Shown in pieces: positions 57,615-64,000 of a stretch of DNA of 64,000 nt. Source of the DNA: Acephala macrosclerotiorum (taxonomy: Eukaryota; Ascomycota; Leotiomycetes; Helotiales; Mollisiaceae). Below the pieces are notes generated by a model that saw only the letters and a list, made by a program, of their open reading frames with translations, searched no databases and was not told where the DNA came from. Both the position numbers and the translations under genes were made by a program. The stretch is taken from NCBI GenBank assembly GCA_014904845.1, contig MU119250.1:227017-291016 (forward strand), read 5' to 3'. Numbering within the stretch: the stretch's first letter is position 1; each line of letters starts with the position of its first letter.

Positions 57615-57863
57615 CTCTACGGGGAAGAAAAAAGTGGCGGATTTTGGCTCGTGCGCCAACACTAAACTCACACTTCTCAAACGCGATTATTTATTCTTTG
57701 AGCAGGTAGGAACCCATAAAAAGTGGACTGGTTGATGCGCAACATATGATTAATTAATTAGAAAACCTTCGAAGTTTTTTCAATAGAAAAAGGTTGAGTA
57801 ATCGCGGTTGAAGTGAACTTTAGGATGGTGCCAAAATCGACCACTTTTTTCTTCCCCGTAGAG
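57615..57863. mobile_element. MITE-like element, 249 bp
   Basis: CTCTACGGGGAAGAAAAAAG at 57615 is repeated inverted, ending at 57863. About 33 of 35 terminal bases match (the block continues through GATTTTGGC). The interior of about 180 bp has no coding capacity. The ends are unlike those of the other elements in the window. Confidence 0.75.
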
Positions 57864-58394
57864 CCTGCCATCGGCCTCCTTTCTCTTCTACCAAAGCTTC
57901 TTGAAAGATGTCTCCAAAACGACATGAGAACAATCCCAAGCTTCAGTATTATCCGCAGTCACCGAATTGTATTTCCTTAATACGGCACTTTATTGTGAAG
58001 ATATCCCAGATCAAAGTGAGGAGGGGTCGATTGCATCAAGACTGTCTTTCAGAGAAAGAGAAACTTGGGGGATGGAAAGAAAGGTAGGTTGTGCTTCCTC
58101 TGAAAGATTGAACATGACTTGACAATTTTTTCAATAGTTGATAACTAGAACATCTATCGTACCTATCGCAAAATGCTGCGATTGATACGAACATGGCATT
58201 CACGTGAGGAGTGGGTGGTTCGCATGGAATTGCCCCATTCAGCCACGACATTCAGCCTGATCGAAGACAGCCTCACAATATTCGGAACCATATCCAGCGC
58301 ATATAATTTTCAGTCGCCAAGTCCGGAGACCTCTCGATTAGTTCTCTTCGCCCATCGAACCATCGATCATCGCAATGGAGGGGTAAAGGAGGTC
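57864..58394. other. Intergenic, no supported gene
   Basis: Short ORFs only; merges into the start of the HET pseudogene. Confidence 0.3.
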
Positions 58395-60255
58395 CCAAAT
58401 TCACCAGCCACTCGACAAGTTTAAGCGCCAGGTTAGGATCTGCGATCTTGCTCCATCTCCCGACTTCTCAGCCCCACCAAAATGCTCTCTGCGTACGGTC
58501 TCAGTCAAACAAGCCGGAAACTTTGTAGCGTTCTCATATGTATAGGGTCAAGATCCTCCCACGGACATCATCACGATAGATGGAGTTCCGTATGCAATTA
58601 GGCCCAATCTGGCAGCTAGTCTTCGACAATTTCGCGCAAGATTCCCTGAACAGAAACAGTTAATTCCAATCCGGGCCGATGCGATTTACATCAATCAAGA
58701 CAGCATCGAGGAACGGAATCATCAGGTGCCGTTGATGAGGCTCATTTTCTCCCAGTGCGATAATATCTTTGCTTAGCTTGGCGAATCACGAGAAGATAGC
58801 GATTTAACAATGGAATGTATTGATAAGATATCATGGCTCTTCGACGAGGGCATGAGCGTTTCTCCTATGATGTGGATATTATCAAATGAACCCAAATTCT
58901 GCAAGCCCATTGCCTAGACTGCCATACGTAAGCTTTTGGAACGAGAATTCTGGTATCGGGTCTGGATTTACCAAGAGATCATTCTTCCTCGAAAGCTTAT
59001 TGTAGCATGCGGTTTCAATATCCTCCCTTGGGAAAGATTCGAGGTCATAGGCTATCTACGGACATCGGCACAGCAACAAGCTGCGGACAACGGCGTTTAT
59101 TTACCCCGAAACCTCAATCATCTAGATGTCAACGTTCTGGACCAAATGGTGGCCTTGTGCAATATAGTTCAAGACGTTTATCCTGTGTTTGAGCACAGGA
59201 CCTTGTTCAAGGGGGAAGGGACGCTCTCGCTTCAAGCTCTTGTACCAGAGACCACACATCTGAAGGCTACAAACCCGCGAGACAAGATATATGGTCTATT
59301 GGCACTCGACAGTACTATGAAAACATTACCAGACTATTCAAAGGCCGTGGAAGATGTGTACACCGAATTTTCCAGATTGGTACTTCCTTTAAGCCCTGGG
59401 CATTTTCGGTTCGGTGGCCTTTACGCGCCTGGAAGATCATTTGACTCTACCCAACTGCCCTCTTGGGCTCCTCACTGGGACTCCATGTCAAAGTCAGAAT
59501 TACGCTGTGTCTCACCGTTAGTGGCTGTTTTGGGTCAACCTAGGCCTCTGAGTTTGAGGAAGTGGTTCCACCTAGCGCGAATCCATTTCGAGGACCTACC
59601 TACAACCAAGGCTTTGCACATCCGTGGTTAAAGGTCCTTTCATAGCACTATTACTTAGGTCGTATCCTACAATCAATGGTTGCAAGCCGATGGCTTGCTG
59701 TTTATGATAGGGGGCATTGAACCGATAATAGACTATGCTACAGGGGTGTGGCTTATAAGAACATTGTAGGACACCATTACAGGACATCTTGATTCAGGAG
59801 CCACGAGACAAACCAGAGATGTGGAGACTATTGTAGGCTTCTGCTATACCATCGCTCGAAGATTGAGTTCAACCAAATTTGATGCCACAAGCCCTGCACC
59901 AGACCCTCTGATTTGCTGCGACTTTTTACTGCTGACCTCGATTACTGGCCCAGGCCAAAGCTAAACGACCCTTGATTCCCAGAGACTCAGGTGGACCATT
60001 ATGAGGATATTGAGGCAAGGAATTTTGAGAACAGTACGCTATATAAGACTTCGAATGGAGATTTTGGTCTGGGCCCAATTGGTACTCAATCTGGCGACAT
60101 GGTTTGCGATCTGTTTGGCTTCAACCATCTTGTTATCCTTCGCAAGGTTCACTCTCATTATCTTCTTGTTGGACCATGCTGGACTCCTCGTATGAAGGCA
60201 TATGAGGGACGACTTGATGTTGTTTCGGAGCAGCAAATATTTGAGATTTGGTAAT
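58395..60255 (+). pseudogene. HET domain pseudogene 1, stops of RIP type
   Basis: One frame runs from about 58395 to 59631 and encodes a HET protein. It has RICDLAPSPDFSAPPKCSLR, FVAFSYV-stop-GQDPPT, ADAIYINQDSIEERNHQVPL, IFA-stop-LGES, EFWYRVWIYQEIILPRKL and ATNPRDKIYGLLALD. It is broken by three TAG codons at 58543, 58774 and 58915. At the first two the family has Trp (SYVWG, AWLG), so TGG became TAG. After 59631 the frame is lost, but the C-terminal HET block (GDFGLGPIGTQSGDMVCDL) is readable to 60255. It is a paralogue of the copy at 62985. It cannot make a full HET domain. Confidence 0.85.
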
Positions 60256-61308
60256 TCATTTCGGGGTATCAGACGATTTTCTCGTACGCGGCGGTAATGC
60301 TTAGTGATGCATCGAGAATCAGGCTATATCGATACAAAGCCGCATGCTTGGCGTTTCAAGTATAGTCGAAATACGCAGATAAGTGGACTTTGATTTAAAT
60401 ACATCGTTAGCTAGAAGGGCAAAATAGACATCGAATACCATTCTTTCTGCCATCGCCTGCCTTCATCTGATATAGGCGTTCTCTTTGGGCAGATTTTAAT
60501 TCCAACCTGAGAACAAGAATTAGTACCTAGAAAGCAAAAGAAACGATAGCGGAAGTCAAAGTACACAAGCATCACAGAAAGCATAGCAATTCATTGCCGA
60601 AGCTTTTACTATCTCGCAGTCTAGCCTGGATTCTCTGAGGCTCATCACCTCCTCCGAGAGGACCCTCTTGAATCGACATCCGCATCGATATCCCACTGAA
60701 ACTGGCCTAGCTCAGAGAAGCTTATGGCATAGCACGGCCAAGTTATATAATAAAAAAAAGGGAATCAGTTGCATGTCGGAATTCTTCAAACAGGATCCAC
60801 TCTTTATTCCCAGTCGTATCTTCTCAGCAGCCCCTAGTTTGATGTCTGTCAGCCTCGTATTTGAGTATTTATCGTTGCGTCGTCGACGGTGATTAGTCGG
60901 TTCGTTTATGACAAATCCAAAGCTACGCCCTATCAGGGCCATTTATTTCCCTGTAACCTAGCTACCCAAAAATAAAGTTAAATTGATAGAGTTGATGGAG
61001 TGCTAAGCCCTAAGTTACAGGCCCTCAACTCAACTACTTGCAACTGCGCCTCACTGTACCGAGTCTACCGATTCGATATCACCACCACTCACGTTGCATG
61101 CCGTATTCTCTGCATATACACAGTATGAAGATAGTAAGCTCGGCATGGTAATGTCCCGAGTCCCGACGTCAGCACATTTTTTATTTTGTTTATCTTCCTC
61201 CTTTCTCAGCCTCAATGAAGCTTGCTTGAGCTCCGACACAACTCTTCACATAGAATCGTATTGCCTTTGCAAATCGCATCCTATTTCTGCCTTCTCCACA
61301 CAGCCACC
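60256..61308. other. Intergenic, promoter of the DUF2156 gene
   Basis: No gene recognised. The last bases before the start (CAGCCACCATGG) are a strong initiation context. Confidence 0.4.
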
Positions 61309-62841
61309 ATGGCTTCGACTGCCGACTTGGATATTATTTCTCACCCACAGCCAGGGAATGGACAAAAAGCAAAGAAGGCAAAGAAGAAAGCTTCAAGTCA
61401 ACCACATTCTGTAGCACAATCGACACCTGAGCCGAAACTCTTCGAGCAGTTGGGCCACAAGATGGTAGATAAATTAGTCCAGGACCTGCAAGCTCCGCAC
61501 GATACACCAACACTGCTTGACAGACTCAAAGACCTTGGACTTATCAGCGTTCAGTCTTCTTTGGCCATTAAGACTTCGGCCCAGGGGGGGGATTCGCCTG
61601 GCTTGCAACGCGATGTCTTCAACACAGCCAACTCCAACCAAACTTCGCCAGGGACGAGTCCTGAATCAGGGAGTGCCTCTGGGAGGAATATAGACTCCAA
61701 AATGTCAAGGAAACTCAAAGGAGCTGCTGATACCAATGTGTTTACTCTGTCAGACTTCGCAATAGTCGATGCTATCCGCAACCTCTCTGATAGATATGGC
61801 CGAGTCTCTCACATGGGGATACTCGACGGATCATACAGCTTTTTCGTAACCCGAGCTCTCGACGCAGCCCTCTATTTCAAAGTAAAGGATAACATCTGTT
61901 TCGTCGGCGGCGATCCTCTCTGCCCCGAAAATCTCTATCCAGAGCTGCTGGAACAATTCGCTCAATACCGGCGGAATCGACATTGGGGAATCATCTTTGT
62001 TGGGGCTAGTGATAGCTTTATTTCCTACGCCAAGCAACGATCTTGGACAACGATACAGTTTGGCAGCGAACGCGTACTCAATCCAGTAACGAATCCTGTG
62101 TTGCGAGAGCAAACAGCGAAGCGCATCTCGTCTCAAAACAGACAGCTCCTGAACCCATCGAAAGGCGGTATCACACTAGGCATTTACAGCCCATCCATAC
62201 TCAAGGACATTGAGCTCCAGAAGAAGCTCGTTACTGTCTATGATGGCTGGCGCGATGCTCGAAACCAGGCCGAAAGACTTCAAGCTTTCATCACAGTCTA
62301 CGACCCTTTCGCTATCCCGGACCTCATGACTTACGTTTACACCATGGATCCTTCTGGCACACCGAATGGCTTTGCTGCATTGCGAAGAATCGGCGCCAAC
62401 AACGGTTTCCACGTTGACCCTTGTATAGCGGCTCCTAACGCACCACGAGGAATCAGTGATCTCTTGATCTTCGCTTCGATGGCATTGTTAAGTGCAGCAG
62501 ACTGTACCTATTTGTCTTTCGGGTACGAGCCACTCACAGAATCTGGAGAGATCAATGGCATGCCTTTATGGATGCAGAGATTGACAAGGAGAACACACAA
62601 ATCTGTTTTCAAGGGCCTGAAAGTCTCGGGGAAGAAGGCATATTTTGATAAATGGTGTACGGATGAAGAGCAGAGGACGGGTGTGCACTTGGTGTTCCCT
62701 GCTGGCACACCGGGACTCCAGGATATTGTTGCTGTGATGCACTTTGCGAATATCAGCATAAGAGGTTTGGTATGGACGAAAATAAAAAAGATAACTCTTA
62801 AAACAAAGGACAGGTCAAGAGAAAAGAACACGCCAAAGTAA
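61309..62841 (+). CDS. Freestanding DUF2156 protein, candidate steryl-amino-acid (ergosteryl-glycine) synthase
   Basis: Single exon, 510 aa. The start at 61309 has a good context (CCACCATGG). A Lys-rich, disordered N terminus of about 140 residues precedes a double-GNAT DUF2156 domain: FTLSDFAIVDAIRNLSDRYG, HMGILDGSYSFF, NICFVGGDPLCP, WGIIFVGASDSFISYAKQ, LNPSKGGITLGI and GISDLLIFASMALLSAADCT. The C terminus is Lys-rich. In bacteria this fold moves amino acids from aminoacyl-tRNA to lipids (MprF type). In fungi it makes ergosteryl-aspartate when fused to AspRS, and a freestanding form (ErgS) makes ergosteryl-glycine. No tRNA-synthetase domain is attached here, so ErgS-like activity is the best inference. 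Unlike its HET neighbours it shows no decay. Confidence 0.85.
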   Translation: MASTADLDIISHPQPGNGQKAKKAKKKASSQPHSVAQSTPEPKLFEQLGHKMVDKLVQDLQAPHDTPTLLDRLKDLGLISVQSSLAIKTSAQGGDSPGLQRDVFNTANSNQTSPGTSPESGSASGRNIDSKMSRKLKGAADTNVFTLSDFAIVDAIRNLSDRYGRVSHMGILDGSYSFFVTRALDAALYFKVKDNICFVGGDPLCPENLYPELLEQFAQYRRNRHWGIIFVGASDSFISYAKQRSWTTIQFGSERVLNPVTNPVLREQTAKRISSQNRQLLNPSKGGITLGIYSPSILKDIELQKKLVTVYDGWRDARNQAERLQAFITVYDPFAIPDLMTYVYTMDPSGTPNGFAALRRIGANNGFHVDPCIAAPNAPRGISDLLIFASMALLSAADCTYLSFGYEPLTESGEINGMPLWMQRLTRRTHKSVFKGLKVSGKKAYFDKWCTDEEQRTGVHLVFPAGTPGLQDIVAVMHFANISIRGLVWTKIKKITLKTKDRSREKNTPK

Positions 62842-62984
62842 TTAAAAATAAAAAATAATATCGCGAATTTTTTTTTAAAATTTTTTTTTTTATTTATTTT
62901 ATTTATTTTGGCGATATTTAATCAAGGCTTATCACAGCCCGAGGATTTGCCGGGGCGACTTGTACTCTTCTTTCAAATAGAGTA
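62842..62984. other. Short A/T homopolymer-rich spacer
   Basis: Contains long A and T runs with an 8-bp AATATCGC / GCGATATT inverted pair at its ends. It is too short and simple to call an element. Confidence 0.4.
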
Positions 62985-63683
62985 ATACAGTTTACATCAA
63001 TCAAAATAATATCGAGGAAAGGAATTATCAAGTGCCGTTGATAATACTCATCTATTTCGAATCTGATTAGACTTTCGCCTGGCTCGGCGAATCATACGAG
63101 GATAGTGATTTAGCTATGGATTTCATAGCAGGTATAGCCGAGCTCCTACGGACGCGTAAAGACATCTATGAATCTCCGTTGTATGGATCCGAACTGACCT
63201 GGTCGCTATGGTACGAGCTTGATTTTAACGCGATTTCCACGTGGGCTGCGGTGCATGGCCTTCTGAAAAGAGATTTTTGGTATCGAGTCTGGATTTACCA
63301 AGAAATGATACTTCCTAAAAGCCTCGTGATAGCATGTGGATCCAAATCTATTCCTTGGGAGAACTTCAACTGCTAGCCAAGATACGGACATCGGTGCAAG
63401 GAGATCTGGCTGATGGTGGCCTATGAATGGGTCAGAAATATGGTTTCCTAGAACCGTACATCAAGGAAATAGTTGCATTGTGCAATGCTATGCAAAAGGC
63501 CTACCCTGTATTCGAACACAGAATTGCCTTTGAGAAGACTGGATCGCTTCCATTGAAGACACTTCTAGCGGAGAGTATTTATCTCTGCGCTTCGGATCCC
63601 AGGGACAAGATTTATGGTCTTTTAGCCCTTGATAGGTTCACCTCGATCCATCTCGACTACTCCAAGGATATCGAGTACATCTA
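62985..63683 (+). pseudogene. HET domain pseudogene 2, truncated by a transposon
   Basis: Reads YINQNNIEERNYQVPL, a TAG near 63068, FAWLGESYEDSDLAMD, FWYRVWIYQEMILPKSLV and IPWENFNC, then a stop and frameshift near 63374-63415. It continues as YPVFEHRIAFEK and SDPRDKIYGLLALDR. It ends abruptly at 63683, where a Tc1/mariner element begins. The same blocks in the same order occur in HET pseudogene 1. The first part of the HET domain (before YINQ) is missing. Confidence 0.8.
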
Positions 63684-64000
63684 CAGTTAGCGCCAAAAAA
63701 TATTCGCTAAAATCGCGTAAAAGCGCGTTTTGGACGCGTTCCCCTCCATCCTTCCTTCATAAACAACCACATTATGCCTCCTCAACGCACTCCTCTACGC
63801 TCCACCTCTGGGAATTCAAGAAAGGGTCCAGAACTCACTCCATATCAAAGGGGTCAGATCTCTGGGGCTAAGACTGCAGGCTCTACACCTACAGAAATAT
63901 CACGTGAATATGAGCTGCCATATTCCACTATCACCTCCACCCTTAAAGTCCAAAATCAACGCACAGAAGGGGCCTCTTTGCCAAGACCTGGGAGGCACGT
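63684..64000 (+). mobile_element. Tc1/mariner transposon, 5' end with transposase N terminus
   Basis: The element begins CAGTTAGCGCCAAAAAATA right after a TA dinucleotide (63682-63683), the expected target site. An ATG at 63774 opens a frame that is still open at the window edge. It reads MPPQRTPLRSTSGNSRKGPE, then LTPYQRGQISGAKTAG, STPTEISREYELPYSTI and SLPRPGR, which is the paired helix-turn-helix of fungal Tc1-like transposases. The right end lies outside the window. The visible part shows no stop, so the element may be recent. Confidence 0.85.
63774..64000 (+). CDS. Tc1/mariner transposase, N-terminal part (partial)
   Basis: 75 codons are visible before the window edge, covering the DNA-binding helix-turn-helix (RGQISGAKTAGSTPTEI, then ELPYSTITSTL) and the GRPR-like basic linker in degenerate form (RPGRH). 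The DDE/D catalytic domain is beyond the window. It would bind the terminal repeat that starts at 63684 and cut and paste the element. Confidence 0.75.
   Translation, partial: MPPQRTPLRSTSGNSRKGPELTPYQRGQISGAKTAGSTPTEISREYELPYSTITSTLKVQNQRTEGASLPRPGRH

Noticed and set aside
62842..62984. Inverted-repeat element with AATATCGC ends
   Set aside because: Only 8 bp of match around simple A/T runs; expected by chance in such sequence.
1..64000. tRNA genes, rRNA and CRISPR arrays
   Set aside because: No convincing A-box/B-box cloverleaf, rRNA segment or spaced direct-repeat array was seen; a tRNAscan-type search would be decisive for tRNAs.

Overview
The window is nuclear DNA of a filamentous ascomycete (Pezizomycotina). 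Genes are split by many short GT-AG introns (about 47-120 bp) with visible CTRAY-type branch points. Fungus-specific families are present (HET, DUF6590, DUF6594, 2EXR, bZIP-DUF3425). AT-rich repeats and decayed genes carry C-to-T changes of the kind left by repeat-induced point mutation (RIP). The class cannot be fixed from the sequence alone; Leotiomycetes is a guess.

Layout. 1-4.9 kb: the N-terminal part of an AAA-ATPase-type gene running off the left edge, a degenerate STAND-like gene and a small inverted-repeat element. 5-6.7 kb: a sugar transporter. 7.8-20.6 kb: the most unusual part, two successive copies of one divergent gene pair, each a coiled-coil protein on the minus strand facing a DUF6590 protein on the plus strand. 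21.7-24.8 kb: a tiny glycine-rich protein with a lipid-anchor N terminus, a DUF6594 membrane protein and a coiled-coil pseudogene.

25-43 kb is a conserved housekeeping block: TLG2 syntaxin, calmodulin, a GH47 alpha-mannosidase, an amine-oxidase relic, two tandem-repeat arrays leading into a 2EXR gene, NUC1 nuclease, PFS2 polyadenylation factor, a DGAT1-type acyltransferase, RRP45 exosome subunit and CWC15 splicing factor. At 44.4-45.6 kb is a DDR48-like repeat protein.

45.6-64 kb is an accessory block. It holds an AT-collapsed inverted-repeat element, an intact HET gene, a UDP-glycosyltransferase gene broken by two opposite frameshifts, an aldo-keto reductase, a bZIP-DUF3425 regulator and two more MITE-like elements. 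It ends with two related HET pseudogenes flanking an intact DUF2156 gene (candidate tRNA-dependent steryl-amino-acid synthase); the second HET pseudogene is interrupted by a Tc1/mariner element at the right edge.

Gene models were joined by hand from reading frame, splice signals and protein-family fit. Family names come from recognition, not from a database search.
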